In this document: piece by piece, positions 44,660 to 54,245 of the stretch
Position numbering within the stretch: the first letter of the stretch is position 1
Layout: each line of letters starts with the position of its first letter
DNA from: Schistocerca nitens
Taxonomy: Eukaryota > Arthropoda > Insecta > Orthoptera > Acrididae
Reading direction: 5' to 3'
DNA length: 64,000 bases
NCBI RefSeq assembly: GCF_023898315.1
Contig: NC_064619.1
Location: 349,690,650-349,754,649 of the forward strand
Translations under genes and position numbers: made by a program
The notes under the pieces: model-generated
Told to the model about the DNA's origin: nothing
The model's input: the letters and a program-made list of their open reading frames with translations, nothing else
Database searches by the model: none

Positions 44660-44789
44660 TGACCATCAATCCTGATGTTAAGTTTCTCGCGGCTCTGATT
44701 TCTGCGACTTGTCATTACTTTCGCTTTTTTTTCGATTTACTCTGTCCATATTCTCTACTCATTATACTGTCCAATCCATTCAGCAGATC
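44660..44789 (-). repeat. right arm of the 130-bp inverted repeat
   Basis: Part of the RTE-like copy 44205-47296, in its normal place between the reverse transcriptase and the 3' region. Its partner at 44025-44154 is inverted, with a spacer of 505 bp. Confidence 0.95.
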
Positions 44790-46572
44790 ATGTAATTCTC
44801 CTTCACTTTCACTCAGGACCTTGAATGTTAATTCCACTCCTGAACCTTTCTTTTATTCCCGTCATTGCTTCTTCGATGTACAGATTGAACAGTAGGGGCG
44901 AAAGACTACATCCCTGTCTTACACCCTTTTTAATACGGGTACATCGGTCTTAGCCGTCTTCTCTTATTATTCCCTCTGGGTTCTTGTATCAATTGTATAT
45001 TACCCGTCTATCCCTATAGCTTACCCCTATTTTTCTACGAATTTCGAACATCTTGCGCCATTTTACAATATCCAACGTTTTTTCTTGGTCGACAAATCCT
45101 ATGAACGTATCTTGATTTTTCTTTAGTTTTGTTTCCATCATCAACCACAACGTCAGAATTGCCTCTCTGGTGCCTTCACCTGTCCTAAATTCGAACTGAT
45201 CGTCATCTAACACACCCGCAATATTCTTTGCCAACCAATCGTATATCATTCTTGTCAGCACCTTGCATGCAGGAGGTCTTAAGCTGTTTATGCGAGAATT
45301 CACGCACTTGTCAGCTCTTGCAGTCTTCGGATTAGTGTGGATTATATTTTTCCGAAAGCCAGGCGGTATATTGCCAGACTCAGACATTCTACAGACCACT
45401 CTGTATAGTGAATTTGTTGCCACCTCCCCTGATGATTTTAGAAATTCTGATGGAATGTTAGCGATCCCTTTTGCATTATTTAATTTAAGTACTCCAAAGC
45501 TCTTCTGATGCTAATACTACATCCCCTATCTCTTCTAAATCGACTCCTGTTTCTTCTTCTATCACATAAGACAAACTTCACCCTCATAGAGACCTTCAAT
45601 ATACTCTTTCCACCTACCCGCTCTCTCCTCTGCATTTAACAATGGAATTTCGATTCCACTCTTAACGTGACCACCCTTTCTTTCAATTTCATCTAAGGTT
45701 GTATTGACTTTCCTATATGCTGAGTCAGTCCTTCCAACTATCATTTCTTTTCGATTTCTTCACATTTTTCATACAGCCATTTCATCTTAGCTTCCCTGCA
45801 CTTCCTGTTTATTTAAATCCTCAGTGACCTATATTTCCGTATTTCTGAATTTCATTGAACGTTTCTGTACTTCCTTCTTTGATAGATCAGCTGAAGTATT
45901 TCTTCTGTTACCCATGGTTTCTTAGCGTTACCTTCTTTGTACCTTTGTTTTCATTTCCAGTTTCTGTGATTGTCCTTTTTAGAAATGCCCATTCCTCTCG
46001 AACTGTACTGCCTTCTGGACTACTCTTTATTGCTGTATCTACAGCCTTAGAAATCTTGAAATGTCTTTCATTATTCCATCATTCCTTAGTACTTCCATAT
46101 CCCACTTCTTTGCATATTGATTCTTCCTGACTAGTCTCTTAAACTTCAGCCTATTCTTCATTAATACATTGCGATCTGAGTCTGTGTCTGCTCCTGGGTA
46201 CGCCTTACAATCCATTATCTGATTTCGGAATCCCTGTCTGACCATGACGTAATCTAACCTAAATCTTTCCAAGTGTACCTCCTCTTCTTGTAATTCTTCA
46301 CAAGACTATCCGCTATTACTAGCTGAAATTTACTACAGAACTGAATTAGCCTTTCTCCTCTCCTACCTTGCCCCAAGCCCATATTCTCCTGTAACCTTTT
46401 CTTCTGCTCCTTTCCCTACAGCTGCATTCCAGTCGCCCACGACTATAAGATTTTCATCTCCCTTCGCGTATTGTATTACTCTTTCCATATCGTCATATAC
46501 CTTCTCTGACTCTTTATCTTCAGCTTGAAACGTCCGCATGTATACCTGAACTATTGTTGTCGGTGTTGGTTT

Positions 46573-46753
46573 CCGCCGAGCGGCTCTAGGCGCTTCAGTC
46601 TGGAACTGTGCTACTGCTACGGTCGCAGGTTCGAATCCTGCCTCGGCCATGGATGCATGTCATGTCCCTAGGTTAGTTAGGTTTAAGTAATTCTAAGTGT
46701 AGTGTATTGATGACCTCAGATGTTAAGTCCCATAGTGATTGGAGCCATTTTTT
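46573..46753 (+). mobile_element. tRNA-derived SINE, type A, with 9-bp TSD
   Basis: It begins at CCGCCGAGCGGCTCTAGGCG, about 15 bp into the head, and has the B box GGTTCGAATCC at 46629-46639. The tail is shortened to GGAGCCATTTT. The duplication TGTTGGTTT is at 46564-46572 and 46754-46762. It interrupts the endonuclease of the RTE-like copy. Confidence 0.9.
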
Positions 46754-48041
46754 TGTTGGTTTGCTGTCGATTCTGATAAGAATAACCCTATTACTGAACT
46801 GATCACAGTAACACACTCTCTGCCTTGCCTTCCTTTGAATTTCCATTTCATATTTTCTAGTTTCCTTACCACATTCAAGTTTCTGACATTCCAAGTCCGC
46901 CTTGTTGAACGTTATCCTTTCGTTACTATTCATTCTTTTCTGCATGGTCACCTCCCCCTTGACAGTCATCTCCCAGAGATCTGAAAGGTGGACTATTCCG
47001 GAATCTTTTTCCAATGGAGAGATCATCATGTCACTTTTCCGATTACAGGCCACATATCCTGTGGATACACTTTATGTGTCTTTAATGCAGTGGTATCCAT
47101 TGCCTCATACATCCTCATACCGTTGATCATTGCTGATTCTTCCGCTTTTAGGGGAGTCTCCTACCACAAGGGCAGAGAGTTCCCTGAACCTCTGTTCGCT
47201 CCTCCACCCTTTGTTGACAAGGCCGTTGGCAGAATCAGGTTGACTTCTTATGCCGGAAGTCTTAGGCCGCCAATGCTGATTATTTATGTGCATTTTTAAC
47301 GGAAGAGATTGGTATAAGTGGCTTCTATTGCTAGACAATAAATAAGTTGTAATAATACTTAGGACATGTACACATATATTTTTTGTGCAAACATGCGCGT
47401 TTTTAAATGGGAGAATGCCTATTGACTCTAACAGATGATGGTAAATTAAAATGTCAGTCGTGTTTGTAACGGGATTCTAGTGTGACTCGTATTCTGAAAA
47501 GTATCCACACCAACGCCTGTTTGTACCAGTCAACCTGCGTAGTTACTAGTTACGATGGTGTTATGATTGCTTACAGTATGCCTGTGTGTTCCTTGAGTGC
47601 ACTGCGAATTGCTTGTCAGTTAGCGTCTGATGGCCATGCAGTAGGTCGTGAGTGGACGACGGAATTTACCAATGCAGAAAAAGGTGAGACGCTCGTGGTG
47701 TATGGAGAGTGTAGGATCATACAGTTCGTTATTGTACAGTGTGTGGAGCAAGATATCCCAATAGACGTCTACCATATCGGAAATTAGTTATCAACCTCTT
47801 CAACCAGTTATGCGTTAGGGATGGTGTAACAACTAGACAAGGTAAAAGAAGGAAAAAAGTGATGGCAGAAGAAGGTAAATTAATGTTGTTGCTGCTGTTG
47901 CAGTTGATTTGCACGTTAGCTGTGGCAGAATTTGACAAGGAAGTGGCATAAGTCGAGCAAGTGTCCTACACATTCTCCATCGATTAGGTACCAACCCTAT
48001 CACATATGTCCCCATGTCTAGCTTGCGTAGAAAGTATTACA

Positions 48042-49380
48042 CGAGGGCAGTTCAATAAGTAATGCAACACATTTTTTTTCTGAAACAGGGGTTGTTTTAT
48101 TCAGCATTGAAATACACCAGGTTATTCCCCGATCTTTTAGCTACACAACACTATTTTTCAACGTAATCTCCATTCAATGCTACGGCCTTACACCACCTTG
48201 AAATGAGGGCCTGTATGCCTGCACGGTACCATTCCACTGTCGATGTCGGAGCCAACGTCGTACTGCATCAATAACTTCTTCATCATCCGCGTAGTGCCTC
48301 CCACGGATTGCGTCCTTCATTGGGCCAAACATATGGAAATCCGACGGTGCGAGATCGGGGCTGTAGGGTGCATGAGGAAGAACAGTCCACTGAAGTTTTG
48401 TGAGCTCCTCTCGGGTGCGAAGACTTGTGTGAGGTCTTGCGTTGTCATGAAGAAGGAGAAGTTCGTTCAGATTTTTGTGCCTACGAACACGCTAAAGTCG
48501 TTTCTTCAATTTCTGAAGAGTAGCACAATACACTTCAGAGTTGATCGTTTGACCATGGGGAAGGACATCGAACAGAATAACCCCTTCAGCGTCCCAGAAG
48601 ACTGTAACCATGACTTTACCGGCTGAGGGTATGGCTTTAAACTTTTTCTTGGTAGGGGAGTGGGTGTGGTGCCACTCCATTGATTGCCGTTTTGTTTCAG
48701 GTTCGAAGTGATGAACCCATGTTTCATCGCCTGTAACAATCTTTGACAAGAAATTGTCACCCTCAGCCACATGACGAGCAAGCAATTCCGCACGGATGGT
48801 TCTCCTTCGCTGTTTATGGTGTTCGGTTAGACAACGAGGGACCCAGCGGGAACAAACCTTTGAATATCCCAACTGGTGAACAATTGTGACAGCACTACCA
48901 ACAGAGATGTCAAGTTGAGCACTGAGTTGTTTGATGGTGATCCGTCGATCATCTCGAACGAGTGTGTTCGCACGCTCCGCCATTGCAGGAGTCACAGCTG
49001 TGCACGGCCGGCCCGCACGCGGGAGATCAGACAGTCTTGCTTGACCTTGTGGCGATGATGACACACGCTTTGCCCAACGACTCACCGTGCTTTTGTCCAC
49101 TGCCAGATCACCGTAGACATTCTGCAAGCGCCTATGAGTATCTGAGATGCCCTGGTTTTCCGCCAAAAGAAACTCGATCACTGCCCGTTGTTTGCAACGC
49201 ACATCCGTTACAGACGCCATTTTAACAGCTCCGTACAGCGCTGCCACCTATCGGAAGTCAATGAAACTATACGAGACGAAGCGGGAATGTTTGAAAATAT
49301 TCCACAAGAAATTTCCGGCTTTTTCAACCGAAATTGGCCGAGAAAAAAAATGTGTTGCATTACTTATTGAACTGCCCTCG
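48042..49380 (-). mobile_element. mariner transposon with perfect 40-bp TIRs
   Basis: It is 1339 bp. Both ends read CGAGGGCAGTTCAATAAGTA then ATGCAACACATTTTTTTTCT, identical in inverse orientation over 40 bp. TA follows the right end (49381-49382). The left flank has CA (48040-48041), a probable TA mutation. It lies inside the long-TIR transposon, which reads on across it. Confidence 0.94.
48151..49220 (-). pseudogene. mariner transposase (DD34D), one stop and one frameshift
   Basis: The preferred start is ATG at 49218-49220 (MASVTDVRCKQRAVIEFLLA); a longer in-frame reading begins at 49247. A helix-turn-helix follows (VYGDLAVDKSTVSRWAKRV), then a second one (ITIKQLSAQLDISVGSAVTI). Catalytic blocks are IVTGDETWVHHFEPETKRQS, LLLHDNARPHTS and APYSPDLAPSDFHMFGPMKD. 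Exactly 34 residues lie between the second and third Asp. TAG at 48492-48494 is in frame. A single shift near 48236 is needed to reach the end VALNGDYVEK and the stop at 48151-48153. The protein is otherwise complete, about 355 residues. Confidence 0.92.
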
Positions 49381-50049
49381 TAAGAATCGTCCACTCTTGT
49401 ACATGGGAATTAAAACAGGAATGTCCAAATGTATCATGTATCTTGTTTAGTGACGAAAACACATTTCCCAGTTGTGGCCAGGGAAACCGCCGAAACATGC
49501 GTTATGGGTCTATTGGCAATCCTCGTTTGCTGTGTCAGGTAAAACGTCAGTGATCATGGAGTGTAAACGGGTGGTGGGGGATACTGAAGCAGCAGCTCAT
49601 AGTCCCATGTTACATCGACAGAACTCTGGACGTGCACAAGTATCGCTACCACCTTACAAATCATCTTGCATGGATGCTAGAAGACGTTCCTCTGCAGATT
49701 AGGATTAACCTGTGCACGAAGAACTACAGCATGTATTTACAAATTATTTCCAAATCGTTGGACTGGAGGACCTGTAGCTTGGCTGGCCCATTCACCAGAT
49801 TTGACTCTTGCAGACTTTTTTTCAGTGGGTAAAGCTGAATGACGCTTTCTACAAGGACATACCAACCTCACCTTATGATATGCAACAACATATTACTTAG
49901 GCCTGTTCCTACATCTCCGCTGAAATGCTTGTATATGTGCAGCAGTCGTTCCATATCAGATTCAAAGTGTGTATTGTAGCTGCCGTTGGCCGTTTTAACA
50001 CAACCTGTGGTGGGCCATTATCCCGTTACTGGTCAGAAACGACATAATT

Positions 50050-50237
50050 GGCCGTGCGGTTCTAGGCGCTGCAGTCTGGAACCACGAGACCGCTACGGTC
50101 GCTGGTTCGAATCCTGCCTCGGGTATGGGTGTGTGTGATGTCCTTAGGTTAGTTAGGTTTAACTAGTTCTAAGTTCTAGGGGACAAATGACCTCAGAAGT
50201 TGAGTCCCATAGTGCTCAGAGCCATTTGAACCATTTG
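50050..50237 (+). mobile_element. tRNA-derived SINE, type A, with 13-bp TSD
   Basis: It starts GGCCGTGCGGTTCTAGGCGC, lacking the first dozen bases of the head, with B box-like GGTTCGAATCC near 50104 and tail CCATTTGAACCATTTG. The duplication AAACGACATAATT is at 50037-50049 and 50238-50250. It sits just after the transposase of the long-TIR transposon. Confidence 0.94.
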
Positions 50238-50694
50238 AAACGACATAATTAGTGTATGAACTTGTGTTGCTTTATAGTGTGTGCTAACGCAGATATTTTG
50301 TAAACGTCGGTGTGGGAATTTTTCAGAATACGATAGTTCGTAAGTGACTCGCATTAGAATCCTGTAACAAACACCACTGACATTCTAATTTATCCTATTT
50401 GCAGCTTGTTAATGTTAATGTGCTTCCTCTCATTTAAAAGCGTCTATGTTTACACAAAAAATGCACTTTCTAAATATTATTACACTATGTTGATTGGCTA
50501 ACAATACGAGCCCATGCCTATCAATCTACTTTGTGAAAACCACACAACAATATCACTTTCCATTTCCGCAATATTTGCAGTGCCAGTTTAATATGATTCA
50601 CCCTGTATATCCTCATCGGAATCTCGTTACGATGCATATACGCTGAAGGAACGACCTCAGACGGAAATTTTCTCATGGCCCCTTATGCTTTATA

Positions 50695-52725
50695 CAGGGT
50701 GGAGAAAAATTGTGTCACGAAATTTTAACCTTCGATACGTCACGCAAGTAGAAACAAAAATTACTAATGTTGTGTAGGTCGACAACGCACAATTTTTAAA
50801 CTACGGAAACTTGGCGCCACGCGCTTCGGTTTGTCATGGGATTGCCCTGTTGCGGATCGTCGGTTGACGGGCAGAGCCATGGTTGTCGGTTCTCACATAC
50901 AAACGTCCCTCGCCCCACACTGCCCCAACGTGATATGCCCACGTGTCGAATAGGTCTTGCTGTTTATCTCCACCTCTACCGCACGTAAGCTTCGCTTCGG
51001 AGCACACACACGTCACCTGCAATTTACTCATACAGTAATCATGGCGGCACAGTATTCGTTTGAAGAGCAACGAGATATGATTTTCAATTCAATAAACTTT
51101 ACCAACAGCCGCATGCTTTTGTTTATTTTATTTTATTTCAAACGCAACCAGTTTTGGCAATTCATTTGGCCACCATTATGCGTTCGAAATAAAATAAAAT
51201 CACCTAAAATATACTGCTGGTGATAAAGTTTATTGATTTATGAAGTACGTGCCAGCCGACGTTCCCTGGCCATGATGGACCGACGGAGACAGATAAGATT
51301 TTTGTTTATAGAGTAGCCGACGGTAAAGGGCATGAAGCTCGACGCTTGTATGAGGAACGGTACCCAGCAAGATGCCACCCACACCCGCAAACGTTTACAG
51401 TAATTCACCGGCTACTTGGCGAAACAGGCTCGTTAGCGGGATATCACGGTGATGCTGGAAGACCTCGAACTCGACGACGGCATGCTGCATTTGAAGAGAC
51501 TGTTCTCGAGCGCTTCGAGGAAGCACCAGCGACAAGTACTGGAGCTGGTGGTGGACTCGACATGGGGGTCACTCATCGGTTAGTCTGGGAGGTTTTGAGG
51601 GATGATGGCAAGCATCCATTTAGTTTCCACTATGTCCAAGATTTAAATCCTTTGGCGGACTCTGAACACAGGCTAGGGTTTTGCCGGTGGTTTCTGCAAA
51701 ATGTTACACGAAATCCCGACTTAGCCGCCTTTGTGTTGTTTACCGACGAGCAAACTTTCCACCTGGATGGCTTTTATAACACTCGAAACGTTAATTACTG
51801 GTCAGGAGAAATCCTCACGTCACGTACGTCCACGGACACCAGGAACGACTTTCGCTCAACTTTTGGGCAGGCATTGTGGGTGAATGGGCCGATCCGTCTA
51901 CCTCCTCGACTTACCGGGGAAAATTACCTTCACTTTTTGCAAGAAACTCTACCCGGCCTGGACATACGACTTCCCATGTGATTGCAGCATGGTGAGGCGC
52001 GCGCACACCTCGTAACAATCCTGCTGTGCGCGGATATTTAAAAGAACTCTTCGACGGCCGGGTAATTGCCAGAGGTGATCGTAGGACATTGCCCCCGCGA
52101 TCATCAGACCTCACGCCTCCGGACTTTTTCATGTGGGGATTCTTCAAGACTCTGGTTCATCCACCTGGATGCGAAGCACCTACAAACGAAGAGGAATTAA
52201 TGGAACGCATTCAACATGCAGCCAATCACATCAGAGCAACGCCAGAAATCTTTGAAACAGTTCGGTAAAACACCCTTCGGCGTTACCAAGCTAGTGTCGC
52301 GTCAGAGGGTCGCCAGTCCGAGCATCTACTTTAAGTAAACGATGTCCTAGCTACAAAAAAGGCCCTTTTCAGGGTTGTTGATGGGTTTGTTCCCGTTACT
52401 TCTTATCATGAAACTACAATGGATGTGTCGGGACGCCGGCGTATTCGCCCCCAGGCCCACAGACTGGAAAGCTGGCGCGCTACCAACGAGCGTGCGGGTC
52501 GCCTTGGATACATCGCGATCTCCGGCAGGCAAGCCGTTCGCGGTCATGCGTTGTCCAGAGCACCCGGCAAGAGGGCAATCCCGCGGCCAATCGGAGCGCG
52601 TGGTGCCAAACTTCCGTAGTTTAAAAATTGTACGTTGTCGACCTACACAACATTGGTAATTTTGGTTCCTACTGGCATCATCTGTCTAGGGTTAAAATTT
52701 CGTGACACAATTTTTCTCCAACCTG
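50695..52725 (+). mobile_element. second long-TIR transposon, complete ends
   Basis: It is about 2.03 kb. The left end CAGGGTGGAGAAAAATTGTG matches the inverse of the right end with one mismatch, and the inverted repeats continue past TAGGTCGACAACG to about 170 bp or more with decreasing identity. TA flanks both ends (the local target is TATA). It starts only 90 bp after the previous transposon of the same group. Confidence 0.88.
51262..52268 (+). pseudogene. transposase of the second long-TIR transposon
   Basis: The open frame before 51346 reads ETDKIFVYRVADGKGHEARR and LYEERYPARCHPHP, a DUF4817-like N terminus. The first Asp block is FVLFTDEQTFHLDGFYNTR. The frame ends at TGA (51979-51981), where relatives have Trp. 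The second catalytic block reads LQHGEARAHL, in which the Asp codon is lost. The last block, in another frame (52026-52268), is RSSDLTPPDFFMWGFFKTLV. The end is RIQHAANHIRATPEIFETVR. It is inactive. Confidence 0.8.
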
Positions 52726-52823
52726 TATAAGCCACGTATTCGTGCAGTGATCGGTAACTATGATCCAAAGTTTACAACAAAGTGTAAAGACAGGTGTACT
52801 GATAAATATTTCCTCTGGAAATA

Positions 52824-54245
52824 CACTCCTGGAAATTGAAATAAGAACACCGTGAATTCATTGTCCCAGGAAGGGGAAACTTTATTGACACATTCCTGGG
52901 GTCAGATACATCACATGATCACACTGACAGAACCACAGGCACATAGACACAGGCAACAGAGCATGCACAATGTCGGCACTAGTACAGTGTATATCCACCT
53001 TTCGCAGCAATGCAGGCTGCTATTCTCCCATGGAGACGATCGTAGAGATGCTGGATGTAGTCCTGTGGAACGGCTTGCCATGCCATTTCCACCTGGCGCC
53101 TCAGTTGGACCAGCGTTCGTGCTGGACATGCAGACCGCGTGAGACGACGCTTCATCCAGTCCCAAACATGCTCAATGGGGGACAGATCCGGAGATCTTGC
53201 TGGCCAGGGTAGTTGACTTACACCTTCTAGAGCACGTTGGGTGGCACGGGATACATGCGGACGTGCATTGTCCTGTTGGAACAGCAAGTTCCCTTGCCGG
53301 TCTAGGAATGGTAGAACGATGGGTTCGATGACGGTTTGGATGTACCGTGCACTATTCAGTGTCCCCTCGACGATCACCAGTGGTGTACGGCCAGTGTAGG
53401 AGATCGCTCCCCACACCATGATGCCGGGTGTTGGCCCTGTGTGCCTCGGTCGTATTCAGTCCTGATTGTGGCGCTCACCTGCACGGCGCCAAAAACGCAT
53501 ACGACCATCATTGGCACCAAGGCAGAAGCGACTCTCATCGCTGAAGACGACACGTCTCCATTCGTCCCTCCATTCACGCCTGTCGCGACACCACTGGAGG
53601 CGGGCTGCACGATGTTGGGGCGTGAGCGGAAGACGGCCTAACGGTGTGTGGGACCGTAGCCCAGCTTCATGGAGACGGTTGCGAATGGTCCTCGCCGATA
53701 CCCCAGGAGCAACAGTGTCCCTAATTTGCTGGGAAGTGGCGGTGCGGTCCCCTACGGCACTGCGTAGGATCCTACGGTCTTGGCGTGCATCCGTGCGTCG
53801 CTGCGGTCCGGTCCCAGGTCGACGGGTACGTGCACCTTCCGCCGACCACTGGCGACAACATCGATGTACTGTGGAGACCTCATGCCCCACGTGTTGAGCA
53901 ATTCGGCGGTACGTCCACCCGGCCTCCCGCATGCCCACTATACGCCCTCGCTCAAAGTCCGTCAACTGCACATACGGTTCACGTCCACGCTGTCGCGGCA
54001 TGCTACCAGTGTTAAAGACTGCGATGGAGCTCCGTATGCCACGGCAAACTGGCTGACACCGACGGCGGCGGTGCACAAATGCTGCGCAGCTAGCGCCATT
54101 CGACGGCCAACACCGCGGTTCCTGGTGTGTCCGCTGTGCCGTGCGTGTGATCATTGCTTGTACAGCCCTCTCGCAGTGTCCGGAGCAAGTATGGTGGGTC
54201 TGACACACCGGTGTCAATGTGTTCTTTTTTCCATTTCCAGGAGTG
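52824..54245 (-). mobile_element. Tc1-like transposon, copy B
   Basis: It is 1422 bp with the same termini as copy A (CACTCCTGGAAATTGAAATA and inverse) and TA at 52822-52823 and 54246-54247. It contains the 11 bp missing in copy A. The best-preserved transposon in the window. Confidence 0.95.
52979..54001 (-). pseudogene. Tc1-like transposase, copy B: full length with a single nonsense codon
   Basis: One frame runs from ATG 53999-54001 to TAG 52979-52981, 341 codons. Its only interruption is TGA at 53456-53458, where copy A has a Cys codon. Helix-turn-helix regions are as in copy A. Catalytic blocks are RVVFSDESRFCL, FQQDNARPHVS and PDLSPIEHVWDWMK. Counting residues between the second Asp and the Glu gives 32, whereas classical Tc1 transposases have 34. 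The enzyme would bind the TIRs and cut and paste the element at TA. Confidence 0.93.

Larger units (their letters stand above)
44205..47296 (-). mobile_element. degenerate RTE-like LINE carrying a SINE
   Basis: The leader and endonuclease N-terminus lie at 47290-46363 (KADLECQKLECGKETRKYEM; DENLIVVGDWNAAVGKGAEE after the SINE). The endonuclease end is at 46272-46039 (MVRQGFRNQIMDCKAYPGAD). The reverse transcriptase (45423-44989) has MSESGNIPPGFRKNIIHTNP, DDDQFEFRTGEGTREAILTL and FIGFVDQEKTLDIVKW. The segment that should encode the FADD active site (about 44818) is deleted compared with 30240. It ends in a T-run near 44205-44215. Its 5' end abuts the transposon at 47297 and lacks the tRNA-like segment. 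Confidence 0.85.
47655..50035 (+). pseudogene. transposase with DUF4817-like N terminus, split by a mariner
   Basis: The N-terminal part (47655-48036) reads FTNAEKGETLVVYGECR, NRRLPYRKLVINLFNQL and TTRQGKRRKKVMAEEGK, a DUF4817-like helix-turn-helix region. After the mariner the first Asp block is LFSDENTFPSCGQ (49445) and the second should lie near 49700. The last is LAHSPDLTLADFF (about 49800). The spacing between the last two acidic residues is about 39-41 and the last residue is Asp, so it resembles the DD41D (rosa-like) lineage rather than DD34D mariner. The C-terminal part reads SAEMLVYVQQSFHIRFKVCI. Frame changes are frequent. Confidence 0.72.
47297..50605 (+). mobile_element. long-TIR Tc1/mariner-superfamily transposon, split by a mariner and a SINE
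   Basis: Inverted repeats of about 200 bp flank it. For example, left AAGTATCCACACCAACGC (47500) matches the inverse of GTCGGTGTGGGAATTTTT (50306). Left GTTGTAATAATACTTAGG (47346) matches the inverse of the region near 50480. The right end is ATTCACCCTG followed by TA; the left end is lost where the RTE-like LINE abuts. Inserts are a mariner at 48042-49380 and a SINE at 50050-50237. Its own length is then about 1.8 kb. Confidence 0.82.
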
